A stretch of 64,000 nucleotides of DNA from assembly GCF_017355405.1 (NCBI RefSeq), contig NZ_CP061177.1:3036501-3100500 (forward strand), read 5' to 3'. The notes below the pieces were generated by a model that saw only the letters and a list, made by a program, of their open reading frames with translations, did not search any database and had not been told where the DNA came from. This DNA comes from Roseomonas haemaphysalidis. GTDB lineage: Bacteria; Pseudomonadota; Alphaproteobacteria; Acetobacterales; Acetobacteraceae. How positions within the stretch are numbered: the first letter of the stretch is position 1; every line of letters starts with the position of its first letter. The position numbers and the translations under genes are program-made. Positions 38,306-48,139 of the stretch are shown here, piece after piece.

Positions 38306-40037
38306 CCTTTCCGAACGCCCCGCCGCCGTGCCGCCCATCGCGGCGCCGGCGGCGGCGGTGCCGGCCATCCCCGCCGCTTTCCCGCCCGCCCGGCGCCCCT
38401 GGCTGCGGCGTCCGCCCGCGCTCGCCGTCCTGGCCGTGCTGTGGCTGTGCGTCATCGGCCTGGCCCCCACCGCCCGCCTGCTGGCCGAGGCCGCCGGCCC
38501 CGCCCTGTCCACCCTGGCGCAGGACCCTGGCGTGTGGCGTGCCGCGTGGCGCAGCCTGCTGGTGGCCGGCGGTGCCGCCGCGCTGGCCACGCTGATCGGC
38601 GGCGCGCAGGCCGGGCTGCTGCTGTTGCGGGACATGCCGGGCCGTCGGGCGCTGATCTTTCTGTGCATCCTGCCTCTGCTGGTGCCGCCGCAGATCATGG
38701 CGCTGGCATTCATCCAGGCCAGCGGCCCCTCCTCGCCGCTGCTGGTGTCGCTGGGGCTGGCACCGCCGCTGGGCTCGCCCAACCCTTTCTACGGCCCTGG
38801 CGGCATGATCCTGCTGCTGGGCGTGCAGGGGGCGCCGCTGGTGTTCCTGGCGCTCGCCGCCCTGGCGCGCCGCCTGCCGGGCGAGGTGCTGTCCGCCGCC
38901 CGCGGCCTCGGCGCCCGCCCCGGCCGAGCGCTGCGCATGGCGGTGTGGCCGCTGCTGCGGCCGGGGCTGCTGGCCGGCGCGGGCCTCGCCTTCGTGTCGG
39001 CGCTGGGCAACTTCGGCATCGCGGCGCTGCTGGGCATCCCGGGCCGCTTTCCGCTGCTCACGGTGCTGATCTGGCAGAAGCTGTCCGCCACCGGCCCGGC
39101 GGCGCTGTCCCAGGTGGCGGCGCTGTCCATCCTGCTGGCGGCGCTGACCCTGCCGGGGCTCCTGGCCCAGGGGCTGGCGGCGCGGCGCGGCGGCTGGCCG
39201 GCCGGGCGCCCCTTCGTGCCGCTGGCCCCCACGCGGCTGGACCGGCTGCTACTGCTGCCGCTCGGCCTGTATCTCCTGGCCGTGCTGGCGCTGCCGCTGG
39301 CGGCGCTGCTGACCGCGGCCCTGGTGCCGGCCATGGGCGTGGCGCTGAGCGGCGACACCCTGACCACCCGCCACTTCGCCGCCACCCTGGCGCCCGGCGC
39401 GCATACCCTGGCGGCCTTCGGCAACTCGCTGCTGCTGTCGGGCGGCGCCGCGCTGCTGCTGGGGCTGGCGGCGCTGCCCGTGGCGCTGGCGCTGCGCCAC
39501 CGCGCGGTGCGCGCCGTCAGCACCGCCACCGACCTCACCTACGCCCTGCCCGGCGCCTGCACCGCCGTGGCCACCATCCTGCTGGTGCTGGGCCTGCCCG
39601 GCGGCGGCGCGGTCTACGGCACGCTGGGCATCATCCTGTTCGCTTACCTGGCTCGCTTCCAAACGCTGGCGCTGCGCCCCGTGGCCGCCGCCGCCGCGCG
39701 GCTGGACCCCCGGCTGGAGGACGCCGCGCGCGGCATGGGCGCCGGGCTGTGGCTGCGGCTGCGCGTGGTGCACCTGCCGCCCATGGCGCCCGCCATCGCC
39801 GCCGGCGCGCTGCTGGTGATGCTGCTGGCGATCAACGAGGTCACGGTCAGCAGCCTGCTGAACGGCCCCGGCACGCAGACGCTGGGCGTGCTGGTGTTCA
39901 ACCTGCAGGATGGCGGTCAGTCTCCCCAGGCCGCCGCCGTGGGTTGCCTGTCACTCTTGCTGGTGGCGGGGCTGATGCTGCTGGCCGGCCTGCTGGGCCG
40001 CCGCCTGCCACCCGGCACCTTGCCCTGGCGCCCCTGA
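38292..40037 (+). CDS. Double-domain ABC transporter permease (FbpB/ThiP-like)
   Basis: 581 residues with about twelve transmembrane segments in two homologous halves. EAA-type loops are visible in each: LARRLPGEVLSAARGLGARP in the first half and LDPRLEDAARGMGAGLWLRL in the second. It resembles the FbpB, ThiP and PhnV permeases that pair with a single ATPase. TTG 38292 lies inside the binding-protein gene; GTG 38328 is an alternative. No ATPase follows, since the next gene is a DoxX protein, so the system depends on an ATPase encoded elsewhere. Confidence 0.88.
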   Translation: MSDSNLSERPAAVPPIAAPAAAVPAIPAAFPPARRPWLRRPPALAVLAVLWLCVIGLAPTARLLAEAAGPALSTLAQDPGVWRAAWRSLLVAGGAAALATLIGGAQAGLLLLRDMPGRRALIFLCILPLLVPPQIMALAFIQASGPSSPLLVSLGLAPPLGSPNPFYGPGGMILLLGVQGAPLVFLALAALARRLPGEVLSAARGLGARPGRALRMAVWPLLRPGLLAGAGLAFVSALGNFGIAALLGIPGRFPLLTVLIWQKLSATGPAALSQVAALSILLAALTLPGLLAQGLAARRGGWPAGRPFVPLAPTRLDRLLLLPLGLYLLAVLALPLAALLTAALVPAMGVALSGDTLTTRHFAATLAPGAHTLAAFGNSLLLSGGAALLLGLAALPVALALRHRAVRAVSTATDLTYALPGACTAVATILLVLGLPGGGAVYGTLGIILFAYLARFQTLALRPVAAAAARLDPRLEDAARGMGAGLWLRLRVVHLPPMAPAIAAGALLVMLLAINEVTVSSLLNGPGTQTLGVLVFNLQDGGQSPQAAAVGCLSLLLVAGLMLLAGLLGRRLPPGTLPWRP

Positions 40038-40127
40038 CCGGCCCGCCGCACGCAAACAGTGTCCAGCGTGGCCGCGGCCGTGATAGGAGCGGGGGCAGAG
40101 ACCCTTTTCCTGAAAGACCTGAGACGC

Positions 40128-40517
40128 ATGGCCAATCCACTTCCGCCGCAGACGGCCTCCTATGCCCTGGGACTGCTGCGCATCGTCGCCGCGCTGCTGT
40201 TCATCGAGCACGGCACGCAGAAGCTCTTCGGCTTTCCCATCGCCCCCGCGGGCGGTGCCTCGCCCGCCATGTTCAGCATGTTCTGGTTCGCCGGCGTACT
40301 GGAAACGGTGGGCGGCATCCTGGTGCTGGTCGGCTTCTTCACCCGCCCCGCCGCCTTTGTGCTGTCCGGGCTGATGGCCTTCGCCTACTTCATCGCCCAT
40401 TTCCCGCGCAGCTTCTGGCCGGTGGCCAATGGCGGCGACGCCGCCATCCTGTTCTGCTTCGTGTTCCTGTATCTGGCCGCCGCCGGCCCGGGCGCCTTCA
40501 GCATCAACAAGCGCTGA
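40128..40517 (+). CDS. DoxX family membrane protein
   Basis: 129 residues with four transmembrane segments. LLRIVAALLFIEHGTQKLFG is the DoxX hallmark, followed by GVLETVGGILVLVGFFTRPA and FAYFIAHFPRSFWP. DoxX proteins sit in the inner membrane; some take part in thiosulfate or thiol stress handling, most are uncharacterised. ATG 40128 is chosen because the family begins there. It ends just before a terminator. Confidence 0.9.
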   Translation: MANPLPPQTASYALGLLRIVAALLFIEHGTQKLFGFPIAPAGGASPAMFSMFWFAGVLETVGGILVLVGFFTRPAAFVLSGLMAFAYFIAHFPRSFWPVANGGDAAILFCFVFLYLAAAGPGAFSINKR

Positions 40518-40524
40518 CATGAAA

Positions 40525-40546
40525 AAGGGGGCCGCGAGGCCCCCTT
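40525..40546. terminator. Terminator between doxX and phoB
   Basis: AAGGGGGCC, GCGA, GGCCCCCTT, a perfect 9-bp stem preceded by an A-run. It serves the convergent doxX and phoB genes. Confidence 0.75.
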
Positions 40547-40569
40547 CCCTGTTCCGCCGCGCCGGCCGC

Positions 40570-41292
40570 TCAGTGCGGCTCCACGTCCAGCGCGTAGCCG
40601 GCCGAGCGCACGGTGCGGATCACGTCCAGCTCGCCATCCCCGTTCACCACCTTGCGCAGCCGGCGGATATGCACGTCCACCGTGCGCGGCTCCACATGGA
40701 TGTCGCGACCCCACACGCTGTCCAGCAACTGCTCGCGCGAGAAGACGCGGCCCGGGTGCTGCAGAAAGAACTCCAGCAGCCGGTACTCGGTGGGGCCGAG
40801 GTGCAGGCCCCGCCCGGCGCGCACCACGCGGTGGGCGTCCTGGTCCATGGAAATGTCGCGCCACGCCAGCACCCCCTTGGCGCCGACACCGACGGAGCGC
40901 CGCAGCAGCGCGCGGATGCGCGCCAGCAGCGCATCCATCACGAAGGGCTTGGCGATGTAGTCGTCCGCGCCGGTGTCCAGCGCGCGCACCGCGTCCTGGT
41001 CCTCGGTGCGGGCGGTGACCATGATGATCGGCAGGTCGCGCGTCGGCGCCCGGCGGCGCAGCTGGCGGCAGACCTCCAGCCCCGACAGGGCGGGCAGCAT
41101 CCAATCCAGCAGGATCAGGTCGGGCGGCGCTTCCGCCACGCGCAGCAGCGCTTCCTGCCCATCGCTGGCTTCCTCCACGCGGAAGCCCTGCTTTTCCAGG
41201 TTGTAGCGCAGCAGCGTCAGCAGCGGCGCCTCGTCCTCCACCACCAGGATGGTGGGGCGCCCGCCGGCGGCGATCTCAGCCACGGAAGCCAT
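40570..41292 (-). CDS. phoB: Phosphate regulon response regulator PhoB
   Basis: 240 residues. The receiver domain has ILVVEDE, the phospho-acceptor D63 in LILLDWMLP and Lys in YIAKPF. The OmpR-type winged helix follows with LGPTEYRLLEFFLQHPGRVF, WGRDIHVEPRTVDVHIRRLR and RTVRSAGYAL. Its place at the end of pstSCAB-phoU makes PhoB the clear choice. When phosphorylated it binds PHO boxes and activates phosphate-starvation genes. ATG 41292 has GAGG upstream. Its kinase PhoR is not in the window. Confidence 0.95.
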   Translation of the reverse strand: MASVAEIAAGGRPTILVVEDEAPLLTLLRYNLEKQGFRVEEASDGQEALLRVAEAPPDLILLDWMLPALSGLEVCRQLRRRAPTRDLPIIMVTARTEDQDAVRALDTGADDYIAKPFVMDALLARIRALLRRSVGVGAKGVLAWRDISMDQDAHRVVRAGRGLHLGPTEYRLLEFFLQHPGRVFSREQLLDSVWGRDIHVEPRTVDVHIRRLRKVVNGDGELDVIRTVRSAGYALDVEPH

Positions 41293-41297
41293 CTCCC

Positions 41298-42017
41298 TCA
41301 GGCCGGCGGCCGGGCGACGGCGAAGGGCGAGGTGTCGCCCTTCGGCCGCTCGTCCGGCAACCCGGCGCCGCGCACGGAATAAAAGACCGTCTCGGCGATG
41401 TTGGTGGCGTGGTCGCCGATGCGCTCGTAGTTCTTGGCGACGAACAGCAGATGGGTCGCGGCGGTGATGTTGCGCGTGTCTTCCATCATGTGCGTCAGCA
41501 GCTCGCGGAAGATGCCGTTGTACACGTCGTCCACGCTGGCATCGGCCGCCCACACCCGCTCGGCGGCCGTGGCATCCTGGTTGACCAGGGCGTCGATCGA
41601 TTCCTTGAGGTTTTCCTGCACCAGCTTGGCCATCCATTGAAAGCTGCTGAAGCCCGTCAGCTGCGGCTGCTGCGCGATCACCACCGCGCGCTTGGCGCAA
41701 TTCCGGGCATAGTCGCCGATCCGCTCGATGGCGTTGGACACCTTCATGGCCGCGATGATGAAGCGCAGGTCGCCCGCCATGGGCTGGCGCAGCGCCAGCA
41801 GGCGGACGCAGAAATTCTCGATGTCGCGCTCCAGCTGGTCGATCTCGCCGTCACGGCCGATCACCTCGGCGGCCAGCTCCGTGTCGCGGCGCACCAGGGC
41901 ATAGGCGGCATCCGCCACCTGCCGCTCGGCCAGCCCGCCCATGCGGGCGATCATCTCGCGCAGTTTCTTGAGCTGCTCCTCGTAGGAGCGGACGATGTGC
42001 TCGGATTTCTCAACCAT
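41298..42017 (-). CDS. phoU: Phosphate signalling protein PhoU
   Basis: 239 residues, all helical, two PhoU repeats: HIVRSYEEQLKKLREMIARM, the metal-binding VSNAIERIGDYARNCAKR in the first repeat and FVAKNYERIGDHATNIAETV in the second. It links the Pst transporter to PhoR, turning the regulon off when phosphate is plentiful. It lies between pstB and phoB in the same strand order. The Pro/Asp-rich tail after residue 222 is short. Confidence 0.96.
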   Translation of the reverse strand: MVEKSEHIVRSYEEQLKKLREMIARMGGLAERQVADAAYALVRRDTELAAEVIGRDGEIDQLERDIENFCVRLLALRQPMAGDLRFIIAAMKVSNAIERIGDYARNCAKRAVVIAQQPQLTGFSSFQWMAKLVQENLKESIDALVNQDATAAERVWAADASVDDVYNGIFRELLTHMMEDTRNITAATHLLFVAKNYERIGDHATNIAETVFYSVRGAGLPDERPKGDTSPFAVARPPA

Positions 42018-42034
42018 GCTCTGCGTCCCCCGCC

Positions 42035-42883
<849 letters not shown>

Positions 42884-42891
42884 GATCTTTC

Positions 42892-43776
42892 TCACTTCCG
42901 CAGCAGGCTGCGCGCCGCGATGTTGAGCCCGAGCACGCCGAGCGTGATGATGAGGGCACCGGCCCAGGCCAGGGCGATCCAGTCCGCATAAGGCGAGCCG
43001 GCATAGGCGTAGATGGTCAGCGGCAGGCTCGACATCGGCGCCGACAGGCTGAGCGACCAGTTGAGGTTGCCGAGCGAGGTGAACAGCAGCGGCGCCGTCT
43101 CGCCCGCCACGCGGGCCACCGCCAGCAGGATGCCGGTCATGATGCCCGAGGCGGCGGCGCGCCAGCAGACCAGCGTGATCATCTTCCACTTCGGCGCGCC
43201 GAGCCCGATCACCGCCTCGCGCAGCGTGTCCGGCAACAGGCGCAGCATGTCCTCCGTGGTGCGGACCACGATGGGAATGACGATGATCGCCAGCGCCACG
43301 CAGCCCGCCCAGCCGGAGAAGCCGCCGAAGGGCACCACCAGCACCTGGTACACGAACAGGCCGATCAGGATGGACGGCGCGGACAGGAGGATGTCCGACA
43401 CGAAGCGGACCGCGTGCGCCAGGGGCGAGGCCTTGGAATACTCGGCCAGGTAGGTGCCCACCAGCAGCCCGATCGGCGTGCCGATGGCGGTGCCGATGAC
43501 CGTCTGGATGATGGAGCCGATGATCGGGTTCAGCAGGCCGCCGTTGGAGCCGGGCGGCCGGGTCACGTCCGTGAACACGTGCAGCGACAGCGCCGAGGCG
43601 CCGTTCCACACCAGCGTGCCCAGGATCGACACCAGGAACAGCACGCCGACCACGGTGGCCAGCAGGCACAGCGTGCGGACCACGGCATCGGCCCGCCGGC
43701 GGCGGCGGCCCAGCGCGGCCGAGGCCCGCAGGTCCTTCGGCCGGCCGGGGATGGAGGAGGCGGTGGTGGCGCTCAC
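42892..43776 (-). CDS. pstA: Phosphate ABC transporter permease PstA
   Basis: 294 residues, six transmembrane segments. [40 protein letters not shown] (Pst-type), [23 protein letters not shown] EAA loop (seen as [19 protein letters not shown]) and [16 protein letters not shown] are typical. The start is GTG 43776, which overlaps the pstC stop (GTGA). Acts with PstC as the channel for phosphate. Confidence 0.95.
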   Translation of the reverse strand: MSATTASSIPGRPKDLRASAALGRRRRRADAVVRTLCLLATVVGVLFLVSILGTLVWNGASALSLHVFTDVTRPPGSNGGLLNPIIGSIIQTVIGTAIGTPIGLLVGTYLAEYSKASPLAHAVRFVSDILLSAPSILIGLFVYQVLVVPFGGFSGWAGCVALAIIVIPIVVRTTEDMLRLLPDTLREAVIGLGAPKWKMITLVCWRAAASGIMTGILLAVARVAGETAPLLFTSLGNLNWSLSLSAPMSSLPLTIYAYAGSPYADWIALAWAGALIITLGVLGLNIAARSLLRK

Positions 43777-44756
43777 TTGCGGGCCCCCTGCGGCGCGCGT
43801 TGCCGCAGCAGCAGCCGCGACAGCGCCAGCACGATAAAGGAGATGACGAACAGGATGAAGCCGAGGCCCAGCAGCGCGGACAGCTTCAGGCTACCCACCG
43901 TCGCCTCGCCGAATTCCAGCGCGACCAGGGAGGCGATGGTGTTGCCGGGGCCGAACAGGCTGGTGCTGATGCGGTTGGCGTTGCCGATCACGAAGGTGAC
44001 GGCCATGGTCTCGCCCAGCGCGCGGCCGAGGCCGAGCATGATGCCGCCCACCACGGACACCCGGGTGTAGGGCAGCACCACGCGGCGCACGACCTCCCAG
44101 GTGGTGCAGCCCAGGCCGTAGGCGCTTTCCTTGAACACCGGCGGCACCGTGTTGAACACGTCGCGCATCACGGCGGCGATGAAGGGCAGCACCATGATCG
44201 CCAGGATCAGCGCCGCGGTGAAGATGCCGGTGCCGAAGGGCGGGCCGGCGAACAGGTTGCCGATCACCGGCAGCTCGCCCAGCGTGTCGATCAGGAACGG
44301 CTGGAAGGTCTGCGACATGAAGGGCACGATCAGAAAGAAGCCCCACATCCCGTAGATGATCGACGGCACCGCCGCCAGCAGCTCCACAGCCGTGCCCAGC
44401 GGGCGGCGCAGCCAGGCGGGCGCCAGCTCGGTCAGGTAGAAGGCAATGCCGAAGGCCACCGGCACGGCCATGACCAGCGCCAGCACGGCGGTGACCACGG
44501 TGCCGTAGATCGACACCCCGGCGCCGAACACCTCCTGCACCGGGTCCCAGTCCGTGCCGAACACGAAGCCCGCCCCGAAGGTGCGAAAGGCGTCCCAGCC
44601 GCCGATGAACAGCCCGGCGATGATGGCGCCCAGCAACAGCAGCACGAAGATGCCGGCGCCGCGGCAGGCGGCGGCGAAGATGACATCCCCGGTGCGGCCA
44701 CCGCCGCGGGCGGCGCCGGCTTTCGGGATGGCGGTCAGGGTGGCGGCCTGCTGCAA
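43773..44756 (-). CDS. pstC: Phosphate ABC transporter permease PstC
   Basis: 327 residues from TTG 44756, which has GGAGG 8 nt upstream. A TTG further upstream (44786) has no ribosome site and falls within a hairpin arm. Six membrane segments follow a basic N-terminus. [38 protein letters not shown] and [17 protein letters not shown] are PstC hallmarks. It overlaps pstA by 4 nt and is separated from pstS by 90 bp holding a stable hairpin. Confidence 0.95.
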   Translation of the reverse strand: MQQAATLTAIPKAGAARGGGRTGDVIFAAACRGAGIFVLLLLGAIIAGLFIGGWDAFRTFGAGFVFGTDWDPVQEVFGAGVSIYGTVVTAVLALVMAVPVAFGIAFYLTELAPAWLRRPLGTAVELLAAVPSIIYGMWGFFLIVPFMSQTFQPFLIDTLGELPVIGNLFAGPPFGTGIFTAALILAIMVLPFIAAVMRDVFNTVPPVFKESAYGLGCTTWEVVRRVVLPYTRVSVVGGIMLGLGRALGETMAVTFVIGNANRISTSLFGPGNTIASLVALEFGEATVGSLKLSALLGLGFILFVISFIVLALSRLLLRQRAPQGARK

Positions 44757-44789
44757 GGCGGATGCCTCCGGTGGTGGTTCAAGCAAAGC

Positions 44790-44817
44790 GGGCGGGTGGC
44801 CTTGCCGCCACCCGCCC
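44790..44817 (-). terminator. Intercistronic hairpin between pstS and pstC
   Basis: GGGCGGGTGGC and GCCACCCGCCC pair over 11 bp with a CTTGCC-type loop. On the minus strand it follows the pstS stop by about 30 nt and is not followed by a T-run. It probably protects a pstS-only transcript or attenuates readthrough, giving more binding protein than permease. Confidence 0.65.
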
Positions 44818-44846
44818 CGGTCAGCCGGCGCGAGGCGCCAGGATCA

Positions 44847-45896
44847 TCAGTTGGCCGGCCAGACCGGCTTGCCGTCCACCTGCACCTGCTTGGCCCAGGC
44901 GGCGCGCACCGCGTCCTCCACCGCCGGCGGCAGCGGCACGTAATCCAGGCTGGTCGCGGTCGCGTCGCCGTCGCGATAGGCCCAGTCGAAGAAGCGCATG
45001 ACGTTCTGCGCCTTGGCGGCGTCCGTCGGGTTGCGCGGCAGCAGGATGAAGGTCGGCGTCACGATCGGCCAGGAGGTCGCGCCATGCGTGTCCACCAGCG
45101 AGGCCGCGAAGTCCGGCACCGTCCAGTCGGCGTTGGCGGCGGCGGCCTGGAAGCTCTCGGTCGTCGGGCTGACGAACTGGCCCGCCTTGTTGCGCAGCTG
45201 CGTGGTGACCAGGTTGTTGCTGTGGGCGTAGGCGTATTCCACGTAGCCGATGGCGCCGCGCACGTTGCGGACGGTGCCCGCCACGCCCTCATTGCCGCGG
45301 GCGCCCGTGCCGGCCGGCCAGCGCACCGAGGTGCCGATGCCGACGCCGCTCTTGAAGGCCTCCGACACGGCGGACAGGTAGCTTACCCAGACAAAGGTCG
45401 TGCCCGAGCCATCGGCGCGGTACACGGGCGCGATGGCCAGGTTCGGCAGGGTCAGGCCGCTGTTCAGCTCGACGATGCGCGGGTCGTTCCACTTGCTGAT
45501 CTTGCCGAGGTAGATGTCGGAGATCACCTCGCCGGTCAGGCGCAGCTTGTTCTGCTCCACGCCCGGGATGTTCACGATGGCCACGATGCTGCCCATGGTG
45601 GACGGGAACTGCATCAGATTCGCTTCGCGCAGCTGCTCGGCGGTCATCGGCGCGTCGGAAGCGCCGAAATCCACGGTGCGATTGCGGATCTGCGCCTGGC
45701 CTGCGCCCGAGCCCACGGACTGGTAGTTGAGCTGGATGTTGGCGCCGGCCTTCGCCGCCTCGCCCCACTTCTGGTACAGCGGGTTGGGGAAGCTGGCGCC
45801 TGCCCCGGTGATGGTGGCCTGCTGGGCCGAAGCGCCGAAGGCGACGCCGAGGGTCGCGGTCAGGCCGACGGCCAGGGCCAGGATGCGATTGCTCAC
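44847..45896 (-). CDS. pstS: Phosphate-binding protein PstS
   Basis: 349 residues with a signal peptide (NRILALAVGLTATLGVAFGA, cut after SAQ). ITGAGASFPNPLYQKW, NYQSVGSGAGQAQI and DFGASDAPMT form the phosphate-binding loops, with YRADGSGTTFVWVSYLS and the end region RFFDWAYRDGDATATSLDYV. GTG 45896 is chosen because GGAG sits 7 nt upstream and the signal peptide starts there. First gene of the pst operon, behind a PHO-box-like site. Confidence 0.96.
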   Translation of the reverse strand: MSNRILALAVGLTATLGVAFGASAQQATITGAGASFPNPLYQKWGEAAKAGANIQLNYQSVGSGAGQAQIRNRTVDFGASDAPMTAEQLREANLMQFPSTMGSIVAIVNIPGVEQNKLRLTGEVISDIYLGKISKWNDPRIVELNSGLTLPNLAIAPVYRADGSGTTFVWVSYLSAVSEAFKSGVGIGTSVRWPAGTGARGNEGVAGTVRNVRGAIGYVEYAYAHSNNLVTTQLRNKAGQFVSPTTESFQAAAANADWTVPDFAASLVDTHGATSWPIVTPTFILLPRNPTDAAKAQNVMRFFDWAYRDGDATATSLDYVPLPPAVEDAVRAAWAKQVQVDGKPVWPAN

Positions 45897-46008
45897 CGGA
45901 ACACTCCATATCTCTCTTGCACGAAACCCGCCCGCCCAGTTGGTCTGGACAAGCGGCCGGGCTTGGCGGGGTTCTAGGTGCCACCCACGACCGTTCCGTT
46001 GCAGATTT

Positions 46009-46026
46009 GTGAAGCTATGATGACAG
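46009..46026 (-). promoter_or_regulatory. PHO-box-like site upstream of pstS
   Basis: On the minus strand: CTGTCAT, CATA, GCTTCAC. The first heptamer matches the PHO-box half-site exactly and the second matches at the TCAC end (4 of 7). It is 113 nt before the pstS start, so PhoB could activate the operon from here. Confidence 0.5.
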
Positions 46027-46152
46027 CCCCGGCCCCTCGCCACCAGCCGCATCCCGGCTTCGGGCTTGCCGCGCCGCCCTGGTTTTGCTGAAACCGCACA
46101 TGGCCACGCGCGCGACGCCTGCGGCGGGGCGCCCTCAAGATCGGACATGTGA

Positions 46153-47154
46153 TTGAAATACGGGCTGGATCAGGTGACACGTCCCCGCACCCTCGGGGGC
46201 ATGGCGGGGTTGGTGGCCGGGGTGCTGCTGGTCGCGGTGCTGGTGCGCATCCTGTTGTCGCTGCTGTTGCCGGCCGCCTGGGCGCAACTGGTGTTCCTGC
46301 CCGCGGCCCTGCTGGCCGGGCTGGGCGGCGGCTGGATCGCCGTGGCGCTGTCGCTGCTGGTGATGGACATCGACCTGGCCTTCCATCCGCTGCCCGGCCT
46401 CGCCACACCGCAGGCCGGCGGCAATGCGCTGCTGCTTGAAACGGTGCTGGTGCTCACCGGCGGCCTCGGCGCCATGTTGCGGCGGCAGTGGCTGGCCCGC
46501 CCGGAGGAAGCAGCGCCTTCGGCCCCCGCGCCGGTGGCTCCGGACGCCGAGGCCCGCATCGCCCTGCTGCAGCACGAGCTCAGCCACCGGGTGAAGAACA
46601 ACTTCCAACTGGTGGGCAGCCTGCTGCGGCTGCAAGCCCGGCGTGCCGGCAACGAAACGGCCTCGCGCATCCTCAACACTACGGTGCTGCGGATCCAAGG
46701 CATGTCGGCGCTGCATGAAAGCCTGTATCGCAACCGCGACATCGGACGGGTGGAGCTGGCGGCCTATCTGCGCGAGGTCTGTGGCCGCGTGGCGGAAGCG
46801 CAGCGGGACGGCCGCCCGATCCAGGTGACCTTCGAGGGCGACGCGGCGGAACTGCCGGGGGAATATGCCCTGCCGCTGGGGCTGGCGGTGTCGGAGCTAG
46901 TGTCCAACGCCCTGCGCCACGCCTTCCCCGCCGGTCAGGCCGGCACGGTAAGCGTCAGTCTGCGCCGGCAGGGCGAGGAACTGTCGCTGGCCGTGCAGGA
47001 CGACGGCACCGGCCTGCCGGAGGAAACCAACGAGGCGACCGGCTTCGGCATGCTGCTGGTGGCGTCCTGCGCCACGCAGGTAGAGGGCGAGCTGATCACC
47101 CAGCACCGCCCCACCCGCTTCGAAATCCGTTTTCCCGCCACCCTCGCGGCCTGA
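46153..47154 (+). CDS. Membrane sensor histidine kinase, HisKA_2 type
   Basis: 333 residues. Three hydrophobic segments (about 17-36, 40-65, 90-110) in a DUF4118-like N-terminus are followed by a HisKA_2 dimerisation domain with the phospho-histidine in HELSHRVKNNFQLVGSLLRL. A HATPase_c domain follows with VSELVSNALRHAFP, DDGTGLPEE and GFGMLLVASC. HisKA_2/HWE kinases feed PhyR in the alphaproteobacterial general stress response. TTG 46153 is the first start in frame; GTG 46174 and ATG 46201 are also possible. It is divergent from pstS, but its type is unlike PhoR. Confidence 0.88.
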   Translation: MKYGLDQVTRPRTLGGMAGLVAGVLLVAVLVRILLSLLLPAAWAQLVFLPAALLAGLGGGWIAVALSLLVMDIDLAFHPLPGLATPQAGGNALLLETVLVLTGGLGAMLRRQWLARPEEAAPSAPAPVAPDAEARIALLQHELSHRVKNNFQLVGSLLRLQARRAGNETASRILNTTVLRIQGMSALHESLYRNRDIGRVELAAYLREVCGRVAEAQRDGRPIQVTFEGDAAELPGEYALPLGLAVSELVSNALRHAFPAGQAGTVSVSLRRQGEELSLAVQDDGTGLPEETNEATGFGMLLVASCATQVEGELITQHRPTRFEIRFPATLAA

Positions 47155-47175
47155 CCGCGGGGTGGCGGAAGCCGC

Positions 47176-47367
47176 CTAGTCCTTTTTGCCGTCTTCCGGC
47201 GCCGGCTCTTCCCAGCCCACGGTCTTGGTGGGGCTGCCGCTGGCCGGCGGGTCGCTGGCGGGGAAGGTGTCTTCCAGCGCGGTTTCCAGCGTCGCGTCCT
47301 TCTCGACGTGGCTCTTCGGGGCGTCCTTGACGCTGTCCTCGCGGCCCGGCTTCGCAGGGTCTGCCAT
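47176..47367 (-). CDS. Small acidic protein with TFPASDPPA motif
   Basis: 63 residues, very hydrophilic: MADPAKPGREDSVKDAPKSH, then ALEDTFPASDPPASGSPTKT and a charged tail. The xTFPASDPPA motif recurs in small alphaproteobacterial proteins near stress genes; no function is known. AAGGAG lies upstream of the ATG. It is convergent with the kinase gene and divergent from the sigma-factor gene. It does not have the NepR helix pattern (WIGxxLRxLY), so it is not an evident anti-sigma factor. Confidence 0.75.
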   Translation of the reverse strand: MADPAKPGREDSVKDAPKSHVEKDATLETALEDTFPASDPPASGSPTKTVGWEEPAPEDGKKD

Positions 47368-47420
47368 GTTGTTCTCCTTGTTGCGGCGGCGCCCGCGATA
47401 TCGCGGCGCGTTACAACCCA

Positions 47421-47446
47421 GGAACCGCGTCCCGCCCCCGCGGGTT
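47421..47446 (+). promoter_or_regulatory. EcfG-type promoter candidate before the sigma gene
   Basis: GGAAC at 47421-47425, 17 nt, then GGTT at 47443-47446. The consensus for general-stress EcfG promoters is GGAAC-N16/17-CGTT, so three of four -10 bases match. It faces the sigma-factor gene about 105 nt downstream, suggesting autoregulation. Confidence 0.45.
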
Positions 47447-47550
47447 GCAGCCGCCCCGTGCGGGGGCCGGCCAGACCTCGGCCGTGGCCAGCAACTTCGC
47501 GTTGCACAAGGCGTTGAGCAACAGACATGTTTTGAAGGTGGCAACTGGTC

Positions 47551-48108
47551 GTGACGACCCCGATCGAACACGACCTGATCGCCTGCCTGCCCGACCTGCG
47601 CGCCTATGCCCGCTCGTTGACGCGCAACCGGCATGACGCGGACGACCTGGTGCAGGACACCGTGCTGCGCATCATGAAGTCGCAGGACCGCTTCCAACCC
47701 GGCACCAACTTCAAGGCCTGGGCCTTCACCATCCTGCGCAACCGCTTCCTCAATGAATTCGTCGCCAAGCGCAAGCAGACGCGCGAGATGGAAGAGGGCG
47801 AGCTGGAACAGGTGCCGACCTCTGCCCGCCAGGAAGAAGGGCTGGAGGTCGCGGACTTCCAGCGCGTGTTCCATATGCTGCCGGAAGACCATCGCTCCAT
47901 CCTCACCCTCGTCGCCGGTTCCGGCATGCCGTACGAGGATGTGGCCCGCGTGCTGGACGTGGCGGTCGGCACGGTGAAGAGCCGGGTGCACAGGGCACGC
48001 ATGGCGCTCTACGCCCTGCTGGAGCAGGAACACGCCGCGTCCGGCAAGCGGGAGCGCTTTCACCGCAGCACCACGGCCGAGGAACGGCGCAAGGCGGAAG
48101 CCGGCTAG
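47551..48108 (+). CDS. EcfG-like ECF sigma factor
   Basis: 185 residues. Region 2: LPDLRAYARSLTRNRHDADD, LVQDTVLRIMKSQDRF and FKAWAFTILRNRFLNEF. Region 4: LPEDHRSILTLVAGSGMPYE, DVARVLDVAVGTVKSRVHRA. These match the EcfG (ECF15) branch, which drives the general stress response once PhyR releases it from NepR. Start GTG 47551. The C-terminal tail (about 25 residues) is basic. The nearby HisKA_2 kinase and stress genes support the role; neither phyR nor nepR is seen in the window. Confidence 0.8.
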   Translation: MTTPIEHDLIACLPDLRAYARSLTRNRHDADDLVQDTVLRIMKSQDRFQPGTNFKAWAFTILRNRFLNEFVAKRKQTREMEEGELEQVPTSARQEEGLEVADFQRVFHMLPEDHRSILTLVAGSGMPYEDVARVLDVAVGTVKSRVHRARMALYALLEQEHAASGKRERFHRSTTAEERRKAEAG

Positions 48109-48139
48109 GCCTCCGCCTCACCCCATCCGGTCCCCGGCG

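Noticed and set aside
47176..47367. NepR anti-sigma factor next to the EcfG-like gene
   Set aside because: Charged 63-residue protein lacks the NepR helices and the WIGxxLRxLY pattern.
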